DNA of 64,000 nucleotides, taken from NCBI RefSeq assembly GCF_013131805.1, contig NZ_JABJRC010000007.1, positions 124,001 to 188,000 on the forward strand. Direction: 5' to 3'. The notes below the pieces were generated by a model. That model was not told where the DNA came from. It worked only from the letters and a program-made list of their open reading frames with translations, and made no database searches. The position numbers were made by a program, and so were the translations under genes. The stretch's first letter is position 1. Each line of letters starts with the position of its first letter. This document shows, piece after piece, positions 48,210 to 56,877 of the stretch. This stretch comes from Kribbella sandramycini (GTDB lineage Bacteria > Actinomycetota > Actinomycetes > Propionibacteriales > Kribbellaceae).

Positions 48210-49385
48210 GTGGCTGACGACACCCGCCTGATCACCCGCTCCCGGTACGCCGTGGCCGCCGTCTTCCTGGTCCACGGATCGGTCACCGGGTCGTTCGCGA
48301 CCCGCGTGCCCTGGATCCAGGAGCACTCCGGCGTCTCCGCCGGCCAGCTCGGCCTCGCGCTCGCCTTCCCCGCGCTGGGCGCGGCGCTGATGATGCCGCT
48401 GGCCGCCCGGGTCAGCCACCGCCTCGGCACCCGGACGGCGCTGCGCGTCCTGCTCGCGCTCTGGACGCTCAGCCTGGTGCTGCCCGCCCTGGCGCCCAAC
48501 CTGCTGACGCTCTGCGCCGCCTTGTTCGTGTACGGCGGCACCGCCGGGATGGCCGATGTCGCGATGAACGCGCTCGGCGTCGAAGTCGAACATCGGCTGA
48601 AGAAATCGATCATGTCCGGGCTGCACGGGATGTGGAGTGTCGGCGCCCTGGTCGGCTCCGCGATCGGCACGGTCGCGGCCCACGCCGGCATCAGCGCGCA
48701 GGCGCATCACCTGGCCGCGGCGATCGTGCTCACCATCGCCGGGCTCGCGGTCTGCCAGTTCGTGCTCAACATCCATCCGGAGGAGGACGAGGAGCCGCCC
48801 GCGCGGTTCACGCTGCCGCCGCGCTCGGCGTTGCTGATCGGCGCGGTCGGGTTCTGCGCGGTCTTCGCCGAGGGCGCCAGCCTGGACTGGTCGGCCGTCT
48901 ACCTGCGCGACATCCTCGGCAGCTCCCCCGGCGTCGCCGCCGGCGCGACCACCGGCTTCGCGCTGACGATGGCGATCGCCCGCCTCACCGGCGACGCGAT
49001 CATCGACCGGTTCGGCGCCGTCCGGACGGTCCGGACCAGCGGCGTGATCGCAGTGATCGGCGGCCTGCTGGTGGTCCTCGCGCCGAACGCGGTGGCGGCG
49101 ATGGCCGGGTTCGGGCTGATCGGGATCGGCGTGGCGGTCGCCGTACCGCTGGCCTTTGTCGCTGCGGCGCGCAGTGGTTCGAACGCATCGCAAGCCATCG
49201 CTGGTGTTGCCACGATCACCTACGCGTCAGGCCTGGTCGCGCCGTCGATCATCGGCGGGATCGCGCAAGCCAGCAACCTGACTGTCTCGTTCGTCGTCGT
49301 CACCGTCCTGACCGTCGCCCTGGCCGTCTTCGCCCCGGTACTGCGCACCACCGGCGGTCGGCTACCTGCGGACAAGTCGCATTAG
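48210..49385 (+). CDS. MFS transporter (YbjJ-like), paralogue
   Basis: A 391-residue 12-helix MFS protein from GTG 48210. It shares family motifs with the MFS at 46227-47393 and is read from the same 31-nt intergenic region in the opposite direction. Its 31-nt upstream region includes GTTCGAAC and TTGTTTAC, plausible DeoR sites. Substrate unknown. Confidence 0.85.
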   Translation: MADDTRLITRSRYAVAAVFLVHGSVTGSFATRVPWIQEHSGVSAGQLGLALAFPALGAALMMPLAARVSHRLGTRTALRVLLALWTLSLVLPALAPNLLTLCAALFVYGGTAGMADVAMNALGVEVEHRLKKSIMSGLHGMWSVGALVGSAIGTVAAHAGISAQAHHLAAAIVLTIAGLAVCQFVLNIHPEEDEEPPARFTLPPRSALLIGAVGFCAVFAEGASLDWSAVYLRDILGSSPGVAAGATTGFALTMAIARLTGDAIIDRFGAVRTVRTSGVIAVIGGLLVVLAPNAVAAMAGFGLIGIGVAVAVPLAFVAAARSGSNASQAIAGVATITYASGLVAPSIIGGIAQASNLTVSFVVVTVLTVALAVFAPVLRTTGGRLPADKSH

Positions 49386-49395
49386 AGTGCCAGGT

Positions 49396-49641
49396 ATGAG
49401 TGATCGGGAACGGCGGATCGAGCGAATCCACACGATCCGCCGGCGACTGGACCTGGGCACGAGCCTCCTGATCATGTTGCCGATCGGGTTCGCGCTCAAG
49501 GCGTTCGGACACGGGCTCTGGATCACGCTGGGGATTCCGCTGGGCGTGATCGCCCTGTTGTGGATCGTGTACGCGTTACTCGGATTGCTGCTCCCGAAGG
49601 GTCAGCGATACACACCTGCCTCCGACTGGGATCCGATGTAG
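49396..49641 (+). CDS. Small two-helix membrane protein
   Basis: ATG 49396 encodes 81 residues: a basic N terminus (MSDRERRIERIHTIRRRLDLG), two hydrophobic spans (about 22-42 and 45-67) and a charged tail KGQRYTPASDWDP. It lies between two MFS genes and likely belongs to the first transcription unit. No family was recognised. Confidence 0.65.
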   Translation: MSDRERRIERIHTIRRRLDLGTSLLIMLPIGFALKAFGHGLWITLGIPLGVIALLWIVYALLGLLLPKGQRYTPASDWDPM

Positions 49642-49643
49642 CC

Positions 49644-50822
49644 GTGTCGGCTCAACGGCGCGTTGCGCTGGTCACGGCGACCGCGTTCCTGGTCGCGCTC
49701 AGCCTGCGGCCCGCACTCACCGCGGTCGGGCCGCTGCTCCCGCGGATCGGCCTGGACGAGAACCTCGGCGAAGCGGCCCAAGGGCTGCTCGGCACGTTGC
49801 CGCTGCTCGCGTTCGCGGTCGCCTCGCCGCTGGTGCATTTCGCCTCGAAGCGCTTCGGGATGGAGCGCGCCGTACTGGTGTCGCTGCTCGTCCTGGCCGT
49901 CGCGGCCGCTGCCCGGCCCTACACCGGCATCGCCGGGCTGTGGGTCGGGACGGCCGTGGTCGGCGCCGCGATCGCTGTCGGGAACGTCCTCGTCCCGGTG
50001 ATCATCAAGCGGGACTACGCCGCCCACGTCTCGCGCGCGACCGGCGTCTACACCGCCTTCATCACCGGCGGCGCGGCGATCGCCTCGATCGTCGCCGTCC
50101 CGATCGCGGACGCCGCCGACTGGCGACTCTCGCTGGCGATCTGGGGCGGGTTCGCGGTGCTGATCGCGCTCGTCTGGCTGCCGCGCTCACTCCACCCGGC
50201 GCCCGCGCCCGCACCACGCGCGGACGACGAGGCCGCGCCGGTCAGCGTGTGGCGGCAGCCGATGGCATGGCTGGTGACCGGCTTCATGGGCCTGCAGTCG
50301 ACCAGCTTCTACCTCCTGGTGAACTGGCTGCCCACGATCGAGATCTCGACCGGCGTCTCGGAGCGCACCGCCGGCGTCCACCTGTTCCTGTTCCAGGGCT
50401 TCGGCCTGATCGGCGGCCTGACGATCCCCCGGCTGTTGAAGAACCCGGTCAGCCAGCGAGCAGGCGCCGTCACCGCCAGCGTGCCGATCCTCGTCGCCCT
50501 GCTCGGCCTCCTCGCCGCCCCGCAACTGGCCCTCGTCTGGGCGATGATCGCCGGCCTAGGCCAAGGCGCCGCCCTCGTCGCCGCCCTCACCCTCATCAGC
50601 CTCCGCGGCCGCACCCCCCACGAAACCACCCAACTCTCCGGCATGGCCCAGTCAGTCGGCTACCTCCTGGCCGCCGCCGGCCCAGTCCTAGCCGGCTCCC
50701 TCACCGAACAAACCGGCACCTGGCAAACAACCCTGATCGTCTTCGCGGCTCTGTCCACCCTCCAGATCGCCCTAGCCGTCGCCGCCGGCCGCGACTACCG
50801 CCCCACCCGTTTGCTGGGCTGA
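49644..50822 (+). CDS. CynX/NimT-family MFS transporter
   Basis: GTG 49644, three bases after the preceding stop, starts a 392-residue MFS protein with 12 helices and the CynX signature around LRPALTAVGPLLPRI, GNVLVPVIIKRDY and QSTSFYLLVNWLP. CynX relatives move cyanate, nitroimidazoles or other anions; substrate here is unknown. The final residues RPTRLLG are encoded inside the first copy of a noncoding repeat that continues past the stop. Confidence 0.84.
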   Translation: MSAQRRVALVTATAFLVALSLRPALTAVGPLLPRIGLDENLGEAAQGLLGTLPLLAFAVASPLVHFASKRFGMERAVLVSLLVLAVAAAARPYTGIAGLWVGTAVVGAAIAVGNVLVPVIIKRDYAAHVSRATGVYTAFITGGAAIASIVAVPIADAADWRLSLAIWGGFAVLIALVWLPRSLHPAPAPAPRADDEAAPVSVWRQPMAWLVTGFMGLQSTSFYLLVNWLPTIEISTGVSERTAGVHLFLFQGFGLIGGLTIPRLLKNPVSQRAGAVTASVPILVALLGLLAAPQLALVWAMIAGLGQGAALVAALTLISLRGRTPHETTQLSGMAQSVGYLLAAAGPVLAGSLTEQTGTWQTTLIVFAALSTLQIALAVAAGRDYRPTRLLG

Positions 50823-51010
50823 CCCACCCCCACCCAGGTCGGCCAACCGCCTGCACCTAGCCCACCCACCCTTTGCCACGCCCACCCACCAAACACCCCG
50901 CTCCCGACCCGTTTGCTGGGCTGACCCAGGTGTTTGGTGGGCCGGCCCTGGCGCGAGTGGGTGAGCCAAGCGCCTGCGGGTGGCCCACCCACCGTCTGAT
51001 GGGCTGGCCC
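50805..51010. repeat. Noncoding direct- and inverted-repeat array
   Basis: A 22-bp block (core GTTTGCTGGGCTGACCC) occurs identically at 50805-50826 and 50907-50928 and, with three changes, at 50994-51010. Segments containing GCCTGC...CCCACCCACC are also duplicated (about 50840-50869 and 50963-50993). A perfect 13-bp inverted repeat, CCCACCAAACACC/GGTGTTTGGTGGG (50885-50897 with 50929-50941), encloses the second copy. The first copy covers the end of the upstream CDS. No ORF or known RNA was recognised. Confidence 0.75.
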
Positions 51011-51028
51011 GGCGGAGGGGTGCGGTGG

Positions 51029-51277
51029 TCAGAGGAGGTTGGACAGGACGTCGGCGGCTTCGGCGTAGCCGGCGTCTGCGATGCGCTGGAGTTCCAGGAG
51101 GTCCTTGGCGGTGGCGGCGCGGCGGGTCAGATGCTCGCCGGCGCGGTCGTTGCCCTCGTCGAGCAGCTCGTTCAGCGCGTCCAGATCGGAGCGCTGGTCG
51201 GCGAGGTCGGCAAGCTTGTCCATCGCCTGCTCGTTACCCTCGTCGGCCAGCGCCCGGAGTGTGTCCCAATCGGTCAT
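51029..51277 (-). CDS. Sel1-like small helical repeat protein
   Basis: An 82-residue all-helical protein with two or three degenerate repeats of the form LADxGNxxAxxxLADLA (LRALADEGNEQAMDKLADLAD, LNELLDEGNDRAGEHLTR, LQRIADAGYAEAADVL). This looks like Sel1/TPR-type repeats but too few for a full solenoid. It lies 12 nt after the sugar epimerase on the same strand and may be co-transcribed. Function unknown. Confidence 0.6.
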   Translation of the reverse strand: MTDWDTLRALADEGNEQAMDKLADLADQRSDLDALNELLDEGNDRAGEHLTRRAATAKDLLELQRIADAGYAEAADVLSNLL

Positions 51278-51289
51278 ACGACCGAGTAT

Positions 51290-52297
51290 CTACTTGTCGG
51301 TGGCGAAGGCGGCGTCGAAGGCGGCGGCGGGTTTGTCGAAGGCGAGGGCGCGGATGACGTTGACGGCTTCGGCGGCGCCGACCTTGCGCTCCATGCCGGC
51401 GTCCTCCCACTCGACCGAGATCGGGCCGGTGTAGCCGATCGAGTTCAGCACGCGGAAGCAGTCCTCCCACTGGACGTCGCCGTGGCCGGTGGAGTAGAAG
51501 TCCCAGCCGCGGCGCGGGTCGCCCCAGGGCAGGTGCGAGCCCAGGCGGCCGTTACGGCCACCGCCGACGCGCATCCGGGTGTCCTTGCAGTCGACGTGGT
51601 AGATCCGGTCCTTGAAGTCCCAGAGGAAGGCGGCCGGGTCGATGTCCTGCCAGACCATGTGCGACGGGTCCCAGTTCAGGCCGAACGCCGGGCGGTGGTC
51701 GACAGCCTCCAGCGCGAGGGTCGTCGTCCAGTAGTCGTAGGCGATCTCCGACGGGTGCACCTCGTGCGCGAACCGGACACCCTCGGCGTCGAACACGTCG
51801 AGGATCGGGTTCCACCGGTCGGCGAAGTCCTGGTAGCCGGCCGCGATCGTCTCCGCGGGAACCGGCGGGAACATCGCGACGTACTGCCAGATCGAGGAGC
51901 CGGTGAAGCCGATGACGGTGTCCACACCCAGCTTGCGCGCGGCCCGGGCGGTGTTCTTCAAGTCCTCGGCCGCGCGCTGCCGGACCCCCTCGCCGTCGCC
52001 GTCGCCCCAGATCCGGGACGGGACGATCGCCTGGTGCCGGAAGTCGATCGGGTTGTCGCAGACCGCCTGGCCGACCAGGTGGTTGGAGATCGCGAAGACC
52101 TCCAGGTTGTACTTGGCGAGGATGTCCTTGCGGGTCTGGACGTAAGAGTCGTCGTCGATCGCCTGCTGGACGTCGAAGTGGTCGCCGGAGCAGGCGATCT
52201 CCACCCCGTCGTACCCGGCCTCCGACGCGAACTGGCAAACCTCCTCGAACGGCAGGTCGGCCCACTGACCGGTGAACAACGTGATCGGGCGTGGCAT
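51290..52297 (-). CDS. Sugar phosphate isomerase/epimerase family TIM barrel
   Basis: ATG 52297 with AAGGAG six bases upstream gives 335 residues. Xylose-isomerase-like TIM-barrel motifs: GYDGVEIACSGDHF, AHEVHPSEIAYDY, LNWDPSHMVWQ (metal His/Asp), HVDCKD and ISVEWEDAGM with the final Glu. It is in an operon with a Gfo/Idh/MocA dehydrogenase, a common pairing in inositol and rare-sugar catabolism. The substrate is not known. Confidence 0.87.
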   Translation of the reverse strand: MPRPITLFTGQWADLPFEEVCQFASEAGYDGVEIACSGDHFDVQQAIDDDSYVQTRKDILAKYNLEVFAISNHLVGQAVCDNPIDFRHQAIVPSRIWGDGDGEGVRQRAAEDLKNTARAARKLGVDTVIGFTGSSIWQYVAMFPPVPAETIAAGYQDFADRWNPILDVFDAEGVRFAHEVHPSEIAYDYWTTTLALEAVDHRPAFGLNWDPSHMVWQDIDPAAFLWDFKDRIYHVDCKDTRMRVGGGRNGRLGSHLPWGDPRRGWDFYSTGHGDVQWEDCFRVLNSIGYTGPISVEWEDAGMERKVGAAEAVNVIRALAFDKPAAAFDAAFATDK

Positions 52298-52329
52298 GAC
52301 GGGCTCCTTGTTAAGCGATGATCCAGGCG

Positions 52330-53412
52330 TTAAACGGTGGTCCAGGCACTGTCGGCGGCGGCCGAGCGCAGTACGGCGTCGACCAGCTGCGCGGAGCGCG
52401 CACCGGCGGCGAAATCGGGCAGACCGTCCGGGCGGTCCCCCAGGACGGCGGCGTAGCTGTCGGCCACGAACGAGTCGAACGCGTCCTGGTAGCCCTGCGC
52501 GTGCCCCGCGGGCAGCCGGTTGACGCGAGCGGCGTCCGGGCTGAGCGTGTCGGGGTCGCGGGTCAGCAGCTGGGCGGCGGCGCGCTTGCCGAGCCAGAGG
52601 CGGTCCGGGTCCTCCTGGTCGAAGCCGAAGCTCGACTCGGTGCCCGAGACTTCCAGGTACAGGCGGTTCTTCCGCCCGGCCGCGACCTGGCTGACCACGA
52701 TCGTGCCCACGACCCCAGCTTCGGTGCGGAATTGCGCGGTGGCCAAGTCCTCGGTGCGAACGGCCTTGCCGCCGCGCTCGGCCCGGACGGTCCGCAGCTG
52801 GGCGCTGATCGCGCTGATCCGATCGCCGGTGACGAACTCGGTCAGGTCGCACCAGTGTGAGCCGATGTCGGCGAACGTCCGCGACGGACCACCGGTCTCG
52901 TCGTCGACCCGCCAGTTCTGGTCGTCCGCTCCGGCCAGCCAGTCCTGCAGGTAGGAGCCGTGCAGGCTCGTGATGACGCCCGCCTCGCCCGCGGCGATCC
53001 GCGCGCGCAGCTCCCGCACCATCGGGTGGTAGCGGTAGACGAACGGCACCGAGCCGACCAGACCGGCCTCGTGCGCGGCGGCCTGCAGACCGGTCGCATC
53101 GGCCACCGACGTCGCCAGCGGCTTCTCGCAGACGACGTGCTTACCGGCCGCGAGCGCCTGCAGCGTCACCTCACGGTGGGTGTTGTTCGGCGTACAGACA
53201 TGGATGACGTCGACCTCGGGCAGCAGCTCATCGAGTGTCGCGTACCCGCGCTCGGCCCCGGAGGCCTCGGCCGCCGCCTCGGCGCGGGCCGGGCTGGAGC
53301 CCACCGCGCCGACGATCCGGGCGCCGGCGACCAGCGCCGACCTCCCGTGCACACGGCCCATGAAACCGCCGCCGACGATCCCGACCTTGAGCTTTTCCGC
53401 ACTGGTGGCCAC
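52330..53412 (-). CDS. Gfo/Idh/MocA-family oxidoreductase
   Basis: A 360-residue dehydrogenase from GTG 53412. NAD(P) motif VGIVGGGFMGRVHG; HVVCEKPLATSV with the catalytic-type Lys; FADIGSHWCDLTEFV in the C-terminal domain. It has no Shine-Dalgarno; a good promoter ends 8 nt before the GTG, so it may be leaderless. The downstream TIM-barrel isomerase (33 nt away) suggests a two-step sugar or cyclitol conversion. Confidence 0.87.
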   Translation of the reverse strand: MATSAEKLKVGIVGGGFMGRVHGRSALVAGARIVGAVGSSPARAEAAAEASGAERGYATLDELLPEVDVIHVCTPNNTHREVTLQALAAGKHVVCEKPLATSVADATGLQAAAHEAGLVGSVPFVYRYHPMVRELRARIAAGEAGVITSLHGSYLQDWLAGADDQNWRVDDETGGPSRTFADIGSHWCDLTEFVTGDRISAISAQLRTVRAERGGKAVRTEDLATAQFRTEAGVVGTIVVSQVAAGRKNRLYLEVSGTESSFGFDQEDPDRLWLGKRAAAQLLTRDPDTLSPDAARVNRLPAGHAQGYQDAFDSFVADSYAAVLGDRPDGLPDFAAGARSAQLVDAVLRSAAADSAWTTV

Positions 53413-53420
53413 GTCGCAGG

Positions 53421-53457
53421 ACGCTATGTGACACTTTTGAACCCTGTCAAGCAAAAG
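53421..53457 (-). promoter_or_regulatory. Promoter and operator-like repeat of the Gfo/epimerase operon
   Basis: Minus strand TTGACA (53445-53450), 18-nt spacer, TAGCGT (53421-53426), ending 8 nt before GTG 53412, so the transcript is probably leaderless. CTTTTG/CAAAAG (53434-53439, 53452-53457) and TGACA/TGTCA inverted repeats overlap the -35 and spacer, suggesting a LacI- or GntR-type repressor site. Confidence 0.6.
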
Positions 53458-53504
53458 TCCAGCCGCGGACGACGGAAGTCCCCAGTCGTTGCCTTCGGCC
53501 ACCA

Positions 53505-54410
53505 TCAGCGCCAGCTGACGGCCAGCTCCTCGAGTGTCCGCAGGATCGGGTCCAGCGGCTGGCCGCGCCGGTTCGTCCCGGCGCCGAACCGGCGGCCCCA
53601 GTACGTCGTCCGCACCAGCTCGAGCTGGATCCACCGCCCCGCCCGCGCCGGGTCGAGCTCGGCCGCCTCGCAATACGCCGCCAGCTCGCGCAAGAGGCCC
53701 GCCTTCAGATCGCCGTGCACGAGCACCAGCGTCCGGGCCTTCAGGAACGTGACCGCGTCGTACGCCGGATCGCCGATCAAGCCCTTCGGATCGACGGCCA
53801 GCCAGGGTTCGCGATCCGCGCGCAGGATGTTCCGATGGTGCAGATCACCGTGAATCACCACCTCAGGCTGCACGCGCACCACGTCGTCGATCGCCGCCAG
53901 CGCGCCCTCGACCACCGCATCCGGCAGCAGCCCCGCAAACTCAGCCGCGTTCTGCTGCAGCTCCGCGGCCCACTCATCGGCCTGGTCCTGTAGCCGCGGC
54001 AGCCCCGCCACCGCCGGGATCGCCAGCCGACGACTCATCTGCCCGCCGACCACCGCGACGTCGGCATCGGAGTCGCAGAGCGTCAGCTGCTGCGCACGCT
54101 CCAGCAGCATCGCGTAATCGGCGTCCGACCGTTCGTACAGGTGGACGGCGCCCCGGCCCTGCCAAGCGGCGTACGCATCGGGCTCGTGCACGTTGCCCGG
54201 GTGGGTGAACGACACCTTCAGCACCAACGGCTCACCGGCCCGGCGGACCGGCACGATCACGCCGACCTCGCCGTGCATCCAGTCGCCGTCCGGCACGCAG
54301 TCCCAGCGATCGATCAGCCCGGCGACGATGCCGGGCAGCCGATCCAGCCACGCGCGCCCGCGCTCACCTTCGCGATCGACAGTCGCCTGCGCGAAGGCCG
54401 CGGGGATCAC
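53505..54410 (-). CDS. APH(6)/streptomycin 6-kinase-family phosphotransferase
   Basis: A 301-residue kinase-like protein of the aminoglycoside/hydroxyurea phosphotransferase family. The catalytic loop VIHGDLHHRNIL (Asp near 189), the metal site AVDPKGLIGDPAYDA and an N-terminal nucleotide lobe with LVLKVSFTHPGN are present. Real streptomycin phosphorylation cannot be claimed; many chromosomal members have other substrates. It overlaps gpsA by 4 nt. Confidence 0.82.
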   Translation of the reverse strand: MIPAAFAQATVDREGERGRAWLDRLPGIVAGLIDRWDCVPDGDWMHGEVGVIVPVRRAGEPLVLKVSFTHPGNVHEPDAYAAWQGRGAVHLYERSDADYAMLLERAQQLTLCDSDADVAVVGGQMSRRLAIPAVAGLPRLQDQADEWAAELQQNAAEFAGLLPDAVVEGALAAIDDVVRVQPEVVIHGDLHHRNILRADREPWLAVDPKGLIGDPAYDAVTFLKARTLVLVHGDLKAGLLRELAAYCEAAELDPARAGRWIQLELVRTTYWGRRFGAGTNRRGQPLDPILRTLEELAVSWR

Positions 54411-55408
54411 CAGCGCTCCGCCTTGGCCGATCGCGAGACCAGGCTGAACAACATGTCCTTCGGAGTCATCTCTCCGGCAACGACCTTCGTGACGTGCTCT
54501 GCGATCGGCATCTCGACATCATGCCGGTGCGCCAGCTCACTGATCGACGAGCAGGACTTCACGCCCTCGGCCACCTGCCGGGTCGCGCCGGCGATCTCGG
54601 CGACCGTCATGCCCTGGCCGAGTTTCTCGCCGAACGTCCGGTTCCGCGACAGCGGCGACGAGCAGGTGGCGACCAGATCGCCGAGCCCGGCCAGGCCGGA
54701 GAACGTGTGCTCGTCGGCGCCCAGCGCCGCACCCAGCCGCGCGGTCTCGGCCAGCCCGCGCGTGATCACCGACGCCCGCGCGTTGTCGCCGAAGCCGAAG
54801 CCGACTGCCATCCCGACCGCGAGCGCGATCACGTTCTTGGTCGCGCCGCCGAGCTCGCAGCCGATCACGTCCGTGTTCGTGTACGGCCGGAACGCGCCCG
54901 AGTGACACAGCTTCTGCAACCGGTTCGCCGTCCCCTCGTCAGCACACGCGACCACCGCGGCCGCGGGCTGGCCTTCGGCGATCTCCCGCGCGAGGTTCGG
55001 CCCGGAGACGACCGCGATCCGCTCCGGCCCGGCGCCGGTCAGCTCCGCGATCACCTCGGACATCCGCAACGTCGTCCCGACCTCGACGCCCTTCATCAAA
55101 CTCACCAGCGGTACGGCGCTCGGCAGCACATCGGCCCAGTCGCGCAGGTTCTCGCGCAGTGACTGACTGGGCACCGCCAGTACGACGGCCTCGGCCCCCT
55201 CCGCCGCAGCGGCCGGATCATGAGTCGCGGTGATCGAATCGGCGAGCCTGATCCCCGGCAGGTAGTCGGGATTCTCGTGCTGCGTGTTGATCGCCTCGCA
55301 CAACGACTCCCGCCGCCCCCACACCGACACCTGGTTCCCCGCGCCGGCCAGCACCGTGGCGAACGCCGTACCCCAGGAACCCGCACCGAACACCGCGACC
55401 TTCGTCAT
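54407..55408 (-). CDS. gpsA: NAD(P)-dependent glycerol-3-phosphate dehydrogenase
   Basis: Reduces dihydroxyacetone phosphate to sn-glycerol 3-phosphate for phospholipids. A 333-residue protein with VAVFGAGSWGTAFA, LVSLMKGVE, ELGGATKNVIALAVG (catalytic Lys near 188) and GLAGLGDLVATCSSPLSRNR. It sits between plsC and the kinase gene with 4-nt overlaps on both sides; ddl, its usual neighbour, lies 11 kb away. Confidence 0.96.
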   Translation of the reverse strand: MTKVAVFGAGSWGTAFATVLAGAGNQVSVWGRRESLCEAINTQHENPDYLPGIRLADSITATHDPAAAAEGAEAVVLAVPSQSLRENLRDWADVLPSAVPLVSLMKGVEVGTTLRMSEVIAELTGAGPERIAVVSGPNLAREIAEGQPAAAVVACADEGTANRLQKLCHSGAFRPYTNTDVIGCELGGATKNVIALAVGMAVGFGFGDNARASVITRGLAETARLGAALGADEHTFSGLAGLGDLVATCSSPLSRNRTFGEKLGQGMTVAEIAGATRQVAEGVKSCSSISELAHRHDVEMPIAEHVTKVVAGEMTPKDMLFSLVSRSAKAERW

Positions 55409-56139
55409 TCCTGCTCCTCACTACGCGCTTTGCGGGGATCGAACAACTCCTTGGGCGGGGTCTCACCGCGCAGCTCGCCGAGGGTCTCGGCGAGCGCGGC
55501 CATGATCACCTCGGTTGCCTCGTGCAACAGCTGGTTCGTGATCGGCTTCCCCTCGAAGGCGCTCAGGTCGACCGGTTTGCCGGCCCGGGCCTGGACGACC
55601 TTGCGCGGCAGCAGGCGGATCCGCAGCTTGCCGGTGTAGGACTGCAGCACCTCCTGAGCGCCCCAGTTCGCGATCGGGATCACCGGCGCCCCGGTCATCA
55701 ACGCGATCCGGGCCGCGCCGGTCTTACCGGTCATCGGCCACAGGTCGGGGTCCCGGGTGATCGTGCCCTCGGGGTAGACGCCCACGCACTCACCGGCCTC
55801 GACCGCGGCGACGGCGTCCCGGAAGGCGTCCGCGGCCTGGGCCGAGCCGCGGTGCACCGGTATCTGGCCGGCGCTGGTGATGATCCGGCCGAGGATCGGC
55901 AGTTTGAACAGCGACGCTTTGCCGAGCAGCCGCGGAATCCGGCGGCACTCCCAGATGAAGAAGCCGAGCACGAACGGATCGAAATGCGAGATGTGGTTCG
56001 GGACGAAGACCACGCCGCCGGTGCGGGGCATGTTCTCCCGGCCGGTGAACCGCGGTTTGGTGAAGGTCAGCATGAACGGCTTCACGAGAATGACGATCAC
56101 ACCGAACCAGAAACCCCGACGTGGCCTGGGGTCGTCCAC
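55405..56139 (-). CDS. plsC: 1-acyl-sn-glycerol-3-phosphate acyltransferase
   Basis: GTG 56139 has a strong AGGAGGT at 4 nt and gives 244 residues; an ATG at 56175 is in frame but lies in the divergent cofC upstream region. Acyltransferase blocks: NHISHFD (H49-x4-D54), motif around IPVHRG, and YPEGTITRD. One hydrophobic N-terminal helix. It makes phosphatidic acid with gpsA-derived substrate and overlaps gpsA by 4 nt. Confidence 0.92.
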   Translation of the reverse strand: MDDPRPRRGFWFGVIVILVKPFMLTFTKPRFTGRENMPRTGGVVFVPNHISHFDPFVLGFFIWECRRIPRLLGKASLFKLPILGRIITSAGQIPVHRGSAQAADAFRDAVAAVEAGECVGVYPEGTITRDPDLWPMTGKTGAARIALMTGAPVIPIANWGAQEVLQSYTGKLRIRLLPRKVVQARAGKPVDLSAFEGKPITNQLLHEATEVIMAALAETLGELRGETPPKELFDPRKARSEEQE

Positions 56140-56191
56140 TGCTACCTCCTGGTGCTGCTCACTGCCGTACGTCATGGAAGAATCCTGCCTG

Positions 56192-56863
56192 ATGGCAGAC
56201 CTAAAGGTCGTTCCCTGGATCCTGGCGATCCCGGTGAAGCGTACGGCGATCGCGAAGAGCCGGCTCGCTGCGGCCTACCCGCAGCACCGCCCGGAGCTCG
56301 CGCGCGCCTTCGCCGTCGACACTACTGCGGCCGCCCTCGGCTCGGGTCTGGTCCGGGCGGTTCTGGTCGTCACCGACGATCCGGTCGTCGCGGCGGATGT
56401 GACCGCCGCCGGTGCGCACGCCGTCCCGGATCTGCCCGCCGCCGGGCTCAACGAGGCCTTGCTGCACGGCGCCGCCGTGGCCGCCGAGCAGTTCCCCGGG
56501 CACGGTGTGGCCGCGTTGTCGGCCGATCTCCCGGCCCTGCGCCCGGCCGAGCTGACCGCCGTCCTCGCGGCCTGTACGGCGCCGCGTTCGTTCGTCGTCG
56601 ACCTGCCCGGCAGCGGTACGACGCTGCTCGCCGCGGCGCCCGGCGTACCCCTCGATCCGCGGTTCGGCGTCGGCTCCGCCCTGGCTCATCAGTCGTCCGG
56701 CGCCGTCCCGATCGGCCTGTCCGGGATCGACTCCGTACGCCGAGACGTCGACACGGCAGCCGATCTCGCGCACGCCGTCCAGCTCGGCGTCGGGCCGGCG
56801 ACCGCTGACGTGATGTCGCTGGTGCTCGGCGCGGCGACCGGCTCCGAAGGTCTCGCCTGCTGA
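56192..56863 (+). CDS. cofC: 2-phospho-L-lactate guanylyltransferase (F420 synthesis)
   Basis: Activates phospholactate or phosphoenolpyruvate with GTP for coenzyme F420. From ATG 56192, 223 residues: WILAIPVKRTAIAKSRLAA, VLVVTDDPVVAADVTAAGAH, LSADLPALRPAEL (metal Asp). Starts at 56174 and 56192 are alternatives, neither with a close Shine-Dalgarno. It is divergent from plsC and followed by a small OB-like gene, as in related genomes. Confidence 0.87.
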   Translation: MADLKVVPWILAIPVKRTAIAKSRLAAAYPQHRPELARAFAVDTTAAALGSGLVRAVLVVTDDPVVAADVTAAGAHAVPDLPAAGLNEALLHGAAVAAEQFPGHGVAALSADLPALRPAELTAVLAACTAPRSFVVDLPGSGTTLLAAAPGVPLDPRFGVGSALAHQSSGAVPIGLSGIDSVRRDVDTAADLAHAVQLGVGPATADVMSLVLGAATGSEGLAC

Positions 56864-56877
56864 AGTACCGTGGTCAC

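Noticed and set aside
50805..51010. CRISPR array.
   Set aside because: Repeats are few, irregular and partly coding, with no cas genes nearby.
53505..54410. Clinical-type streptomycin resistance gene.
   Set aside because: Only family membership (APH(6)-like) is visible; many chromosomal members do not confer resistance.
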